A stretch of 64,000 bases of DNA from Furcasterigmium furcatum (GCA_001599815.1 BCIA01000002.1:62001-126000), one strand, 5' to 3'; positions 42,421-54,997 are shown, numbered from the stretch's first letter. Numbers and translations: made by a program. Notes: generated by a model from the sequence alone, not told the origin.

Positions 42421-43870
42421 TTATACCGCCTTTGGCGCAAATCCGGGCGTCCACGGCGACATCGGACTTCCCGCGGAATCCTCCATCGTCGATGCCCTCG
42501 TGTACATGTGCGGCCTGTTCATCGGCAGTCCTGGCGTCGCAGGCAAGGTTTCCAGCCCCGTGTTGGACCGCGAGATGCCCTGCTGCGCTAGTCTCTCGTC
42601 ATAACTCTGCAGCAAGCTGAGCCACGGCAGCCACCCGACAAGCCAGCGCACCATCCAGCTCCGGCCCTTCTGCTGCGCGTCCAAGTCTCTGGTGCTGATG
42701 CCCTGCAGCAGCGTGGGCCCGAAGCCACCCCGGCTCGGCGACATGATGCTGCTATCGGTGGGTCCATCCCCGGTTTCGTTGCCAGTGAGGAGGTCCTTCT
42801 GTAGCCACCGCTGCTTGAGGATGGCGTAACATGTCTGAAGAAAGCCAAAGGTGCCCACAAGGAAGGGGAGGAGCTGTCCCGGTTTGGATAGGTCGTTGTC
42901 TGGGCCGCCCAGGACGCCTACCAGGCTGTTGAAGTTCAGGGTGCATTCGACTGTCAGCAGGGAGAAGACGAGCCAGATGGCGTTGCCGATGCGGCAGAAC
43001 TTGTAGATCCAGTTGAGCCTGGGGGAGACGACGTTAGCTCGATAAAGCAAGGCGGGGATAGCAAAGGGCTGAGGGTAGCGCCTGGTATGCAGCTTACTCG
43101 TTTGAGACAAAACCCGTCGCATACTTGGGTCGCACCATGGCGTGGAGATGTGCGGTGCGTGCCCATCGCTCGGTGGCTCTTCCGCGAACTCTTTCGATGG
43201 AAAACCAGACGGTCAACGAGGACGCAGCCATCATGGCACCGAAGTAGATGGCGCAGAGGGAGCAGATGACGATGTAGTAGAACCGGATGGCGCCGTCTGC
43301 CTTGATTTTGGCAAAGAAAAAGGTGTAAACCTGCCCACATCGCGGGTCGTTGCCGCCCTCGGCCTCCTCCATGTTGTCGTCCGGGCCGAGGACGATCAGG
43401 CCATTGGTGACACCGTAGGACCAAAACCAGATGCCGTAGAGACTGATGAGGAAGCTTAGGATCAGGCGGATGTGCGTCCCGTAGCTGCCGAAGTAGCCCA
43501 CGGCCTTGGGGCCCTTGTCGCGATAGAGGCGGGTTCGATAACCCCAGATGGTCAGGATGCCGAACGTGGCGCCACCAAAAAGATGCATCAAGATGAGGGC
43601 GTCGACGCTGGCGAGATGGCCGCGGAGGCTGTCCTTGACCATGGCGATGAAGAGGGTCAGCATGAACACGGCATTGGTGTCGGCGGCACCTCCGATGGCC
43701 GAGGGCAGGAGCGTATGCGCGAGGTACGAGTTGAGCCAGGCAAAGTAGACGCCGAGGCGAACGCCGAGGCCGTAGTAATCAGAAGCGAGGTCGCTGATAC
43801 ATTCGAGGGCGCCGTTGTCGCGAGCCTGGAGGATGCCATCCATGGGCGAAAACATCGTGGCGGCGTCCAT
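42421..43870 (-). CDS. Fungal polytopic membrane protein, function unknown
   Basis: Exons 43870-43098 and 43018-42421 give 456 residues. It starts MDAATMFSPMDGILQARDNG. Seven or so hydrophobic segments are visible, including GVRLGVYFAWLNSYLAHTLL, FMLTLFIAMV, ALILMHLFGGATFGILTIWGY, LILSFLISLYGIWFWSYGV, FYYIVICSLCAIYFGAMM and, after the intron, AIWLVFSLLTVECTLNF and LLPFLVGTFGFLQTCYAI. The C-terminal 130 residues are hydrophilic. The layout resembles lineage-specific fungal integral membrane proteins; no catalytic motif is recognised. Confidence 0.75.
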
Positions 43871-45506
43871 CTTGCGCCGCGTAGCACTCAATCAGCTTCG
43901 ATTCCGCTGGACCTGGACGCTCCGCGACCAAGCCCACAGTCTTCGTCCGGCTCTCGTCTATTAATACCAGTTCTTCAGAATGACTTTGGCCCCCTTGAAC
44001 GACGGCCCCCAACCCTCAATTTCAGGGCCCCACAAACGGCTGACGGGCTTACCACGCTACTACCTCAGTTCTAGGATAGGGACCGGAGCGATGCGCCCTG
44101 AACAGTCCTGGTGGATGCTCCGTTTGTCCTCTAATTGGCTGCTGCCATACGGAACACATGCAGGAGCCTGTCTGTGACGACAGCGTACAGATCATGCGTA
44201 AGTTCCAGGCCCAGCTCAAGGCTAGATCTTCTGGGGGCCCTGTAAGCGTGTGAAGTCGCTGTGGCCTGTGATCCCAGTCTCTGCCTTCAGCTTGCCTGCA
44301 GGCTGTGGTAGGGCTGTGAAAAGTTGTGCCCACATCTGTATGTACTGCGTGAGTGAAGAATTCCACTTTGATTGGGCCATGATCCGGTACTCATCACCTA
44401 GGTAGAGAGGTACTAGTTAACCGTTTCACCGGCAAGATCTATCACTCCAATCTTCGAATGTTTGTTAGCTCGATTCCCAGTGTTCATTTGCAAAAACAGA
44501 TGGAGTGCTGACATTTGGAGGCAAAAACAGGGCCATGTGGGGTCCGCTTTGGTGCCGGCGGACAACCTTTCAGGGGGGCAGGTTGCAGGGGTACTTGGTA
44601 AGTTCATCCCTGGCAGCCTTATTTGGCCTGGCTTCAGCTGTGGGTATCTGCTGGGGCTTGCTTCGGATGCAACCCCATGCTGATCTCCAAGGGCCGGCAG
44701 ATGCGACCAAAGCCATCAAGCTTCCACAAATGGACACCGAACAATCTCACAGGGCTTTCCCACTTCCCTCGTACTCAAGAGCTGGTTTTTATTGCTGTGA
44801 CACTTCGAAGCCGGCGTTCCAGGTTCGGAGAGGCTTGTTAAGCCAGATCTAAAGTCAGTCGAAGCAGAGCCACTCGGATTGAAGGAGAGACGTGGGGGAG
44901 CGAGAAGTGTAAGTTATTAGGCATGGACACACCCACCTGGCAGAACATGTGGCATTCCGAGAACTCAAAGCCAGCCAGCTCTATCGAAGCTGAACAGTTC
45001 GCTGACGCGCCAGGAGAAGCGGGGTTGCCGAGCCCAGGCAATACAGCAGCAACCTCAGTGAATGAAGCAGCCGGGAGCAAAGGAAAATCTTGTCACGTTG
45101 TGATATACTTAACTTGGGATCTTGTAGCCGCGTTGTACGGATCGCACCAAAGACTACCACCGCCACCCAAACGCGCAGCAACCTGAAATTTCTTCTAAGA
45201 ATGAAATTTGCCCTGAGAGGCCTTCGACCTGCCCTTGTACCTCAAGAGATGGCGATATCCTACTATGCTTTAACATCTCGGCCGCGCGGCTCCAACATGG
45301 CGACTGTACCAACATCGTCGAGACCCATTGGCTCGCATCCCAACCTCGAGACATTGCTCAGTCGGTCCGACACCAAAATAGGGTAGGCGTTCATGTTCGC
45401 ATGGTCGGTGATGATGCTTAGGTATGGTAGTATAGGAGGACCCCCGACAAGGCCGGCGGAAAAGGCTATTTGAACTCTGCTGTAGGCCCACATCTATCTC
45501 AACAAC
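43871..45506. other. Gene-free stretch
   Basis: 1636 bases with only short reading frames lacking domain signatures. It includes the promoter of the membrane protein at its left end. Nothing else supported. Confidence 0.4.
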
Positions 45507-47264
45507 CTATATCAAATGATTCTCATGCAAAAGCTGTCCTATTTGAGACTGCTCCAGCTTCTGGAATAATACTTTGCGGATGCGTTCCGGCAGCTGAGTC
45601 GCCAGCTCCTTGCCGTCCCTCAAATGACACATAGCGTTGAGTAGTACCCTGACATCGTACGTCGATGGGAACACCTCTGGAATGCCACGATCAACGCCAG
45701 TAAGCTGATACACCGACTCCATGGCGGTCCGGACGGAATACTCGGTCGTGAAGATGGTGTCGCGGCCCGTCTCGGCAAACTGGCCAGTGAAGGCAAAGTT
45801 CTTGGCCCCGGCAGGAATGACGTCCGGGCGATCGCCCGCTCGGCGAGGCATGAAGAACGAGGTGACGTACGGCATCATTACCGGCACGCACTTGGCGCCG
45901 TCAGCGGCCAGGACGGGGATGTCTGCCGGCGGCACGCCCATGTGGTACAGCCATTCCTGCGTGACCTCCTCGCCGGTGCAGTCCTGCATCGGCTTCTTGA
46001 CGTAATCACCATTCTTCTCAACGAGAAGCCCGTAGACCCAGGCAACGATCTGGTCCTTGCGCTGCTGCTTGAAGTGAGGCTGTCGGTTGACGGTCCAGCT
46101 CATGATCCAGCTCGAGTCGCGAACCGTGACGATTCCCCCGGTGACGACCTTTCCGCTGAAGGGATCTCGTTTGCAGATCTTCTGGATGTACTCGGGGATG
46201 CGCTTGTCGAGCGTCGTGACGGTCGCCGACATCCACTTGGTAGCCGAAATGTTGCCACAAAAGACCTCGGGTCGGCCGAAACTTTCGTTCTTGGCCGCGA
46301 TGCGTCGCCACAGATCCCATGCCGGCGCTGGTCCCGTCCGAAGACTGGGCGCGGTGTGCTGGTCGCCGATGCCAGAATTCTCTGTCAGGGACCCGATGGT
46401 CATGAAGGTCAGGTCGTTGGCGTCGAGAGGCTGACCGCCCCGCGATCCGTCCCTGATCCAGTGGATTCGCGTGGCCTTCTTGTCGTCCGCGGTGAACTCG
46501 AAATCCACATCTTGGACCTCGGTATTGTATTGGAAGACAACACCGTTGCTCTCAAGCCACTTGTGCAGCGGCAGGACGAGCGACTCGTACTGGTTGTACT
46601 TTGTGAACTTGAGCGTGGAAAAGTTGGGCAGGCCCGCAATGTGGCCAATGAAGCGATGAAGATAAAGCTTCATCTCGAGCGCCGAGTGCCATGTTTGGAA
46701 GGCGAACATGGTCTGCCAGTAGAGCCAGAAGTTGCTCTTAAAGAAGTCGTCGCTGAAGACCTCGTCGATGCGCTTGTTCTCGGCCTCCTGTCGCGTTGCC
46801 AGGAAGAGCTTGGTGATCTCTGCTTGAGCCTTCTCGCTCAATGTGAACAGGTGCTTCGTGCCAGCGTCCTGGCCCTGCTTGATGGTGGCTCGCTGCAGGG
46901 AGGAATTGGGATCGCGCTTGTTCAGCCAGTAAAACTCGTCGAGGACGCTCGCCCCCTCCTCCTCGAGCGAGGGGACGGATCGGAACAGGTCCCAGAGGCA
47001 TTCAAAGTGGGATTCCATCTCGCGGCCGCCGCGAATGATGAATCCCTTCTCGGGCTCTTTGATGCCATCGAGAGCCCCACCGGGGATGCCTGCCTGCTCG
47101 ATGATGGTGATGTTCTTCCCTGGCATCTGCGCGTCGCGGACGAGGAACGCAGCCGTGGCGAGGCCGGCTAGGCCAGACCCCACGATCCACGCACGCTTGT
47201 TCTCGATGTTCTCGGGCTTGAGCGGCCGGGCGAATGCCTCGTAATTTCCTTGGCTGTAGTACAT
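45507..47264 (-). CDS. ohyA: Oleate hydratase (MCRA family)
   Basis: FAD-dependent fatty acid hydratase adding water to the cis-9 double bond of oleate or linoleate. Intronless, 585 residues, the usual length. The FAD site is WIVGSGLAGLATAAFLVRD, followed by IEQAGIPGGALDG. The conserved GGREMESHFECLWDLF, FWLYWQTMFAFQTWHSALEMK, LTFMTIGSLTENS and TGQFAETGRDTIFTTEYSVRTAME blocks are diagnostic of the 67-kDa myosin-cross-reactive antigen family. The family is best known from bacteria and also occurs in fungi. Absence of introns in an intron-rich neighbourhood and isolated position would fit lateral acquisition, but this is inference. No adjacent lipid gene was found. Confidence 0.95.
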   Translation of the reverse strand: MYYSQGNYEAFARPLKPENIENKRAWIVGSGLAGLATAAFLVRDAQMPGKNITIIEQAGIPGGALDGIKEPEKGFIIRGGREMESHFECLWDLFRSVPSLEEEGASVLDEFYWLNKRDPNSSLQRATIKQGQDAGTKHLFTLSEKAQAEITKLFLATRQEAENKRIDEVFSDDFFKSNFWLYWQTMFAFQTWHSALEMKLYLHRFIGHIAGLPNFSTLKFTKYNQYESLVLPLHKWLESNGVVFQYNTEVQDVDFEFTADDKKATRIHWIRDGSRGGQPLDANDLTFMTIGSLTENSGIGDQHTAPSLRTGPAPAWDLWRRIAAKNESFGRPEVFCGNISATKWMSATVTTLDKRIPEYIQKICKRDPFSGKVVTGGIVTVRDSSWIMSWTVNRQPHFKQQRKDQIVAWVYGLLVEKNGDYVKKPMQDCTGEEVTQEWLYHMGVPPADIPVLAADGAKCVPVMMPYVTSFFMPRRAGDRPDVIPAGAKNFAFTGQFAETGRDTIFTTEYSVRTAMESVYQLTGVDRGIPEVFPSTYDVRVLLNAMCHLRDGKELATQLPERIRKVLFQKLEQSQIGQLLHENHLI

Positions 47265-50200
47265 GATGAATGGATAGAATAATGAGTGAGGACCGATGAT
47301 GGAGTAGGAGGAATTCGACTGACGGGGCCTTAGATTGCGACTCCAAGACGACTTGAGAATGAGGACCAGGAAGAAAATCTATTATTTTGTTTGTACTTGT
47401 GGCACTGGCTTTTATCTTCAATTGACTTTATTCCATTGCAATCATCGGTTTGTTCGCATGAGGAGCCGAGCGGACGACGCATTCGGCCCCGGGGCATCCG
47501 GACCCGATGCATCCAGCACTAACACCCCCAAACGCATCGTGCCAAGGCCTCTCAACCTCACACGCTTGGGTTCCGCAAAGAAGGTCCACGCCCGGAAGAG
47601 TGAAAGCATCCCACTAGCACGACTGTCAATTAAATGGATTGGCGGGGTAGTCAACCTTGGCCGTGCTAGCGATATGGCGCATATGTCGTCCAGATGGATG
47701 CGGGTGAGAAAGCGTTCAGGCCGAGGGACCAGGGATTCGCTGATCGCCCCCCAAGGGCCGAACTCAATTGCTCATCCAACACTCGCATCCAAGAGTTGTG
47801 GTGTGAGCATAAGGTTCCATGAATGAACCCGAAACTGGAGTTGTGAGCTCTCGGTGATGCATGTAAGCTGAGGTACATGGACCAGAGGACGCAGTCAATA
47901 CTGCTGTCCATGTTGGGTGAAAACCCTTGTGAGGATGACGAACGTTCTGAACTGTGGACCTGATGATGGAAAGTTCACGGGACGTTCGACGAATTCTTGT
48001 ATGGTGGTGACCATTCCGCGTATAGAGAGCCTCCTCTGGTAACGCGCAGCTCCGGCGGCGGAGCGTGACCGTTTTATTCTGACCGAGAATTATCTGAATA
48101 TGCACTTTAACTCTTCCCCTGAGAAGGGACAGTATTGGTTGCTGACCCTTGCGCCCTTTCAACGGCAGACTTGCCTCGGTTCCGCTGAGCCAGCTATTCC
48201 AGGGTCCTGCCCTTCCCGAAACCTAAGGAGAATTTGCACTCACATTCTGTCCCAACACTCATCTCAGACCACTGAAGGGCAGATAAAACCAAAGACTTCG
48301 TCAATTATTCATAGCCGCCACCACGAAGGCGAGACCCTGGCAAAGAGTTCTACTTATCCTCGTGCCGGTGTAGCACAACATAGCTGGCATGGCGTACATC
48401 CAAAAGCACAGGGAAGAGCCCCAGACTTGAGGATGGTCGGCTGGGCCAGACGCGGTGCCTTGGTTGGGTTGTCCAGTCGGGTAAGTACCTTGGGGCCAGC
48501 ACGATTATGGCCTAAGAGACGCCCGGTGGGCTGTTCGGGGGCGCGTGCCTGGCCAACTTGAAGCGAAGCCTTTAAATCCCAGGGAAAGAACGCTGCAATG
48601 GAGCCACAGAGAGTGGTGTCGCGGCCCGAATCATGGAGGCCTTCTCCGGCTGCCCGAGCACGAGCTGCGCGACAGTCAGATGAAGTATTTGTTGCAAGGG
48701 ACACGGGATTTTCGAGCGCAGATGTACAAAATCCATGACTACCTTGGGGGGGCTCTTCTGCTGCTTGCTAAACCCCCCCGCGACCTAACTCTGGACAGAG
48801 TGGACCTGGAGACAGCCACAGAAAAGGACCTCGCTATCAGCGATCTCGACGAAGGGCAGCGGCCTCCGTTGCGACTATCCATGAAGTCAAGGTCAACAGC
48901 ACGCTAGATATGGCGGCAAAATTGCAAACAACTACTGCTAAGGGCGACGGAGACACTGGGATGGTGGCTGCCCGCTTCCTGTCCCATTCTCGAAGGAGGC
49001 GAAATCTGACTCGGGACCCGTTGCGACAACTTTTGGGCGGAGAGTGGGGGAGATCGTTGCAAATGGGCAAAACAACTGGGAACGCTATGGAAACCCGTCA
49101 GTGCAAGGTTTCAAGAAAGGAAAGGAGGAAGGTTTGCAGAAGGCGGCCGAGACGGAAAGGTCTCCTGTCCTAACGCAACCCAAAGGCCGGGCACATCAGC
49201 GACAGCCGGTCGAAGTTCGGCCAACGAGCTGCGAAGTGGAAGGATTGATGAAAGGTGTACTTGTCCTTTCAGTTTCCCAGACATTGGTGCCGTGCTCCGT
49301 CAGCGGACCTCATATTATTCGTCCATGAATCTGGCCGTATGATCGCCCATCTGCGGGCAGACCGCGCAGACCCGCGACACCAGGCGCACGGTTGGGATTA
49401 TTCTCCGACGCAATATCGGTCCGAGAATTCACGTTGCTCCATGTGGTGCTGCTCGGCAAGCGTAGTATATTTGTGGCTCATGTGGAAAATCGAGATGCCG
49501 ACACGACATTACAGATGAACGGCGATCACGCCGGGAGATTTGATACGGGGCGTGGCGACCTGAATACCGCTCTAGTCGACAATAGTGCCTCTCTGAGGAA
49601 ACGTCCCGTCCAGTGCAGCGTGGAGGAACTGGTAGTGTTTGGTTGAAGACAGGGGCATCCCAGTTCTACTGAGGCGTTCTTGTTGTTTCATGACTCGGCG
49701 CGTGGCTCGCATTCGGCCGAGCCTGAAGTGGTAACCCCAAACTGCTGAATCACTGAAGATCACTGGGGCCGATTAATGAGGTAGGACCTGATAAGTGCCC
49801 GATCCGCCGGGGGAGCAGGCGATCGACCCGTCGGCCTGGTCCGACCCGGGGATACCCCTAAACCTGAGCAAAGCTAGGGGGGCTGGGCCACGAACTATCT
49901 AAGTACCAACCACAAAGTCGCCCATCTTCGGCCTGAACGAAATTGCGACTCCTCGTTAGGGGATGGGCGATCTAATTCTGCTCGTAAACATATCATCCAC
50001 GGGCCACCATGGGGTGAGTGCTTCGGGAGGCGTTGCTCGATTCATGATGTGTGCACGTTTGGGCCCTGCTCCCAGTGCAGCCGCTTGGGCTCGTCCCAAT
50101 CTTAGGTTTGGCGTTTCACCCCTGCCGCAGGGACTTGCACGATTCATGGATGATGGATGCCAGAATAATATCTCTAGAAAACTCGTCGAACGCAGCGCCG

Positions 50201-50306
50201 CGGCTGCTGGCACCGGTCCCTGGCTTCTCTCGCATTTCCTGAAACAACCTTCCTTTTCGCGTCGTTCCTTGCCAAGTCCTGGCTCGTTTTCCGTCAAGCC
50301 GCCATC
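47265..50306. other. 3-kb gene-free stretch
   Basis: The longest gene-free interval in the window. Short open frames (for example 48545-48907 plus) have no protein-like features. It contains the oleate hydratase promoter at the left. No transposon ends or long repeats were noticed by eye. Confidence 0.4.
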
Positions 50307-51638
50307 ATGATCACCTTGTTACCAGATCACTTTCGCCTCGAAGAGGTGACACGGTTTGACTTGATTGTGGCCTCCATGGCCTGGGGCTTTACCCTGGGCA
50401 TCGGCTGGTTGACAACATGGTCCGCCATCAAGCAGAGCATGGGCATCTGGAGGCGGCGCGGCTGGGATACCCTGCGTAACTCCTACTTCTGGATGATTTG
50501 GCTCGAGATCACGGTGTGCCTTTCCTTTGGCATCATCTGCTTTTTGCATATCTTGGGCACCATCCCACCAAGGTTAGTCGATGGATGCCCGCTACGCCCA
50601 TAGCAGCACTAACCGTTGTCGCAGCTTTGCTTTTTACTTTTGTATCCGTGAGTCGGGACCTCCACCATCCTCACCTGTGTCCGCCCCGATACTGACGGAA
50701 TCCGTGCCTCTAGTTACCCTCTGGGCCCTCCAGGTTCAATTCCTCCTTCAGATCATCATCAATCGGTGTGCCATCCTCATCACGGATCACGTCTGGGCCT
50801 GGCGCCTCAAGGTCGGCACCGCAGCCATCATCACGGCTATTAACATCTCGGTCTACTGTATCTGGATCCCGGCCCGCCTCCAGATCAACGACACGTATAT
50901 CCATATCAACGAGTGGTGGGACCGCTGCGAGAAGGTGATTTATCTCGTGGTCGATGCCGGACTGAACTTCTACTTCATCCGTATCGTACGGCAGAACCTC
51001 GTCCAGCACGGTCTGGTCAAGTACCGCGGTGTTGTCCGCTTCAACATGTTTATTATTGGCTTCTCCCTTGCCATGGACGTGCTCATTATCGCCATGATGA
51101 GCCTCGACAACACCTTTGTGTGAGTCGCCCAGCCCCTCCCCGCGCCCTTCAGAGAAACTGCTGGCTGACAAGATTTCCAATCAGCTACATGCAGTTTCAT
51201 CCTCTCGCATACATCGTCAAGCTAAAGATCGAGCTCTCCATGGCCGAGCTCATTGCCAAGATCGCAAAGAACCGCGATCCTAATTTTGTGGGCGGCGGCC
51301 GGCCGGCCGATTTCTACATCGGGTCGCGGTCCAACGGAGCATCTCAGAGCGCCGGGACAACCCTCACTGCCAACCGCGACCCCGAGGGCAAGAACAGGGC
51401 CTGGGCCACTGTCACCACGACGGTCGAGTTGAACACCATGGACGCCGGCGGAAGGGAGATCAAGAGGAACGGGGGCGCGACGGGCCTCAGCCACAGCGAC
51501 ACAGACACACTCATCGACCCAGTTTCGCCCTTCTCCGCCACTGCTGTGGGAGGGAGCGCGAATGCGGCCCGGTCAACGAGCCGGACAGCGGAGCGGAAGG
51601 GCGCCGAGTCGATCAGCAGCTTCAACTCGGACAGCTAG
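50307..51638 (+). CDS. Fungal seven-helix membrane protein, function unknown
   Basis: Exons 50307-50572, 50625-50647, 50714-51119 and 51185-51638 give 382 residues. Exon 2 is a 23-base microexon encoding the middle of a helix (FAFYFCI); splice phases on both sides add up. Hydrophobic segments include LIVASMAWGFTLGIGWLTTW, MIWLEITVCLSFGIICFLHIL, LWALQVQFLLQIIINR, VGTAAIITAINISVYCIWIP, VIYLVVDAGLNFYFIRIV and FNMFIIGFSLAMDVLIIAMM. The last 130 residues are polar and Ser/Thr-rich. The arrangement resembles rhodopsin-like fungal membrane proteins of the SAT5/DUF3328-neighbour type; ligand or role unknown. Confidence 0.78.
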
Positions 51639-52443
51639 GGGCACATGAACATGAAGCCGGGCGCAACGTAGGATTTCACGATTGGGGAGCGACGGTCAGG
51701 CGGTGGTTTACTACGGTCATAATTGATTGAACAGCATATTTGTGATGCTACGAGATAAAAAACGGGTAGGACTGGCGAACATGGCGGGTGGTTGGCTAGC
51801 GTTGTCACTTTGTCTTCTACATTTGGTGCTGTGACGCACACGAATACATCCTTGGCCGAAGCCTTGGACATGGTGACGGAGCCACTAGGGGTCTACAAAC
51901 TGGATAATTAGCAGCGAGAGCTCAAGCAACTACGAGGATGATGACTGAGGCCTTACCCCCTAAAAAGGCACAGGCGTCTGCTGCCACTACCGAAAGCCCG
52001 GCGTAACCCTGAGCCTCCGTAGACCACCGGCGATACGGTCGCACGAAGGCCCCGAGAACCGCCGACCTGTCCCCGAAAACCTCGGGTGGATCTCCCGCCG
52101 GAACAGGCCCTCGCTCTGACAAAGCCGTCCCCCTGAAGCGAGCTCAAGGCTCCCTTCAGCATGAAGCCTGCCCGTTCTTCTTTGCATCGTATCTTCCGTC
52201 GTTTTGCTGGGTGTTTGGAGCAGCATACGGTATCCAAATGTCTCGAGGTCTCATGGATGATTAATAATTACATCGATTATTGGGCCATGTGCCCATTGTG
52301 GCGGCCGCGCTACCGGTGATATTACCTAAGCTTAGCGTGTTCGCCCGCTCCTCAATCTCGATTTCCCCGGCACGCGGGGATCGATCAATCCACCCTTATC
52401 ACCACCACTGCGCGACCTCTCGAGCTGAACCCATCCACTGAAC
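51639..52443. other. Intergenic region
   Basis: 805 bases between same-strand genes, containing the promoter of the zinc-cluster gene. A+T-rich near 52255-52275. Nothing further seen. Confidence 0.35.
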
Positions 52444-54455
52444 ATGCAGAAGCGACGGTTGAGGGGCGCGTGTTTGCAATGCGTCCGGAGAAAGCGAAAA
52501 GTAAGCGATCCTCTTGAAGCTGCCGAAGAGGATACTGATCCGCGCAGTGTGATCACAAGCAGCCTCGCTGTTCACAGTGCCTCAAGCATGGGCAAGTCTG
52601 TGAGCTTCAGACCTTCAAGGTCTCGACGCCGTCCATTTTCAATTCGACTCAAACTACAAATTGCCCTTCACCCACGGCACAGCTGTCTCAACCAGTCGCG
52701 GAAGCGTCAGCATCTCAGACCCTCCCGGAAACATCAGTCCCTCCAACCAGCCCGGAGGGGCTGGCAGATCAGAGGCAGGTAGATGCGACACCGACTCTGG
52801 ATATCGCCCCAGACTTGACGGTTCTTCCGACCCTAGCATATTCAAACTCTTTTGATTCCTTACTAGGACGGCTTAGACCAGAGTCACCCCATGGCAACAA
52901 CAGCTTCTTAAGCCCGGATCCATCCTACACAAACGTGTTCGCGGGCCCCAGCCCGTCCACCTTCCTGGATCTCGGTGAAGACGGGGACGCCGCCGAGGAC
53001 GTCGACGACACATCACTCACATCGTTACTCACTCCGAATATCGATAATGATGTTTTGGAAGCCGCGACAGGTAGAGATATCACCCACAACGCGGCCCAGT
53101 TGTTGAGCTCATTGAGAGACCTCAGAGGAAGGGCATTTCTTGACCCGATCCCGGGATTTCCCTTTGACCACATCTATTGTCCGATGCCCTGGCCAGCTGA
53201 TATGCTGGCCTCGTCTGAGCGTCGCTTTCTCTGGCAATATTTCCTGAGGAGTGCCGAAAGTGACTTCCTGTGTCTTGACTGGGACGATGTCGGACCTTAC
53301 TACGGCTTCCAACACCCCTACACCACAACACTACCGCAGATGGCATTATCGAATGCTGCCCTCCGAGGCGCTGTTTTGTGTTTTGCTGCGTCACAATATC
53401 AGCTCCGCTTCGGCCGGCCCGACTTTGCGAGGACGAAGGCCTTGGCCAGTGCACAAGCTGCGGCGGAATTGAGCGCCCAAAGAAATCAGGGCACCGATGA
53501 CGGCAATCTACTTTCGATGATCAGTGCAGCGACTCTGCTCCACTATTTTGGCACTGAGCGACATGATTACTTGCGAGTTGCATCACGGCTCGTCAGTCAG
53601 TACTTGGCACAGCACAGGTCTTCTCCGACGACCATCACATCCTTCCCCGAGGTTCCCCTGACGGAGTTCCGATGGAGCGTCATATCCACCTTGTGCTCAT
53701 TACACCAACCAAGCAGCCCACTCGGGTCCCAGGTGTGCCGAATGATCGAGATGAGCGAGGACGAGATCGAACAAAACTATTCAAGCGCCTTTCAGCGCTG
53801 GGTCGCTCATCCGATCTACACATTCTCACCTCGTCTAGTAAACCCACTGCTGAGGATCGGGCAGTTGCTGGAAACCCAGCTGCTGCTGCTTGAAGACGCA
53901 GACATGCAGCTGGATCCATCGTGGGCTGCCTACATTTCCGAGGCCGAAGACATGTTCTTGCATGCCCGAGACCGCGACGTGAACGCGTCAGGTTCGGCAC
54001 TTGGCAGTGCAGACCCAGTAGCCGTCCTGGCACTGAACGAGTCGATGTACGCTGCCGGAGCGATACTACTCTACGCACGATTGTACGGCCTCCCAGCTAC
54101 GGCGCCGTTCATCCGGCGGCAGACCCAAATCATTTCCGTGGAGATTGCGAAGATCCCTGCTAACTCACGCGTATCTTTCGCAACTGTCTTCCCGCTGTTC
54201 ATTGCTGGCTGCGAGGCCATTGAGCAGAAGATGAGGGACACGATCGTCGATAAGCTCCGTGAGCCAGGGGGGGTCACATTCGACCGTGGTGACCTTGTCG
54301 GTGCGCTGAATCACATTTGGGATATCAGGGACCTTGAACCCGGTCTTCCCTGGCCACATTGGGTCAATAAAGGTGAGTGATCATTATGACTTTCAGCAGT
54401 TCCCTGTCTAACCCTTGCAGTGGACCCGCGGTATCGCATCAGTTGTTTGATGTAG
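52444..54455 (+). CDS. Zn2Cys6 transcription factor (fungal_trans_2 type)
   Basis: Exons 52444-52500, 52548-54372 and 54421-54455 give 638 residues. The zinc cluster is split by intron 1: CLQC-VRRKRK on the first exon and C-DHKQPR-CSQC-LKHGQV-C on the second, the standard spacing. A long low-complexity linker with Pro/Ser follows. The regulatory half starts near FDHIYCPMPWPADMLASSERRFLWQYF with the DDVGPYYGFQHPYTT block typical of the fungal_trans_2 (DUF3468) family. The last intron (54373-54420) replaces a short alternative end. It lies 543 bases upstream of the aldehyde dehydrogenase on the same strand; it may regulate it, but a second Zn2Cys6 gene is embedded in that cluster and is the stronger candidate. 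Confidence 0.9.
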
Positions 54456-54997
54456 GCAGGTTTGTACGTTTAAGCCATGACTGCGATGAATGATGTCAGT
54501 ACTTAGAACATCCTCCGTAGTCCCTAGGGCCCGGAGAGGGGACTTTGGTTGGGTGGAGAGCTCCATCAGCGCGCGAGCGTGCCCCGCGACTTTCCGCTTT
54601 TTCAGATGACTCGGGAGAAAATGACCTGCCTTGTGGGAGCCGAAGACGATCAGGTGAAGCGGCGTGCGACGCCTTTCGAATCAAACCGAGAAGGGAGAAG
54701 TCTTCCCATGCTTAGACAGCATTAACTCACTAAGCGCTCTTAGTTGTTAGCGGCCAATGGGACCTAGGGGGCTGACTTAACCGGAGCTGTACCCGACGAT
54801 GCCGCGGGAGTGCTCCCGAAGCTTGCGATTAGTAACCATGTCGAGCATCGTCACCACATAATAGCCAGCTTTTAAACCCCAAAAAGAAAAGTCTAGAGAT
54901 GAGTTACATCCATAGAATCTCTGCATCCGCATCCAGAAAGCATCAGAGCAAGCTCATATTCTGTTAAAAAACACTTTCAAGGACACACGCACCAGCC
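54456..54997. promoter_or_regulatory. Promoter of the aldehyde dehydrogenase gene
   Basis: 542 bases. The element at 54802-54818 reads CCGCGGGAGTGCTCCCG: a CCGCGG overlapping an inverted repeat CGGGAG-TG-CTCCCG. Similar CCGCGG and CTCCGGGAC words occur in the two divergent promoters further right in the cluster. Confidence 0.45.
54805..54818. promoter_or_regulatory. CGGGAG-N2-CTCCCG inverted repeat
   Basis: Perfect 6-base arms with a 2-base centre, preceded by CCGCGG. Candidate Zn2Cys6 operator about 180 bases before ATG 54998. Confidence 0.4.

Noticed and set aside
45942..47171. Long open frame (409 residues) on the plus strand opposite oleate hydratase
   Set aside because: Composition is that of a GC-rich antisense shadow: no motifs, and the minus-strand protein matches its family throughout.
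48545..48907. 120-residue open frame
   Set aside because: No domain, no introns or neighbours supporting a gene; charge-rich random composition.
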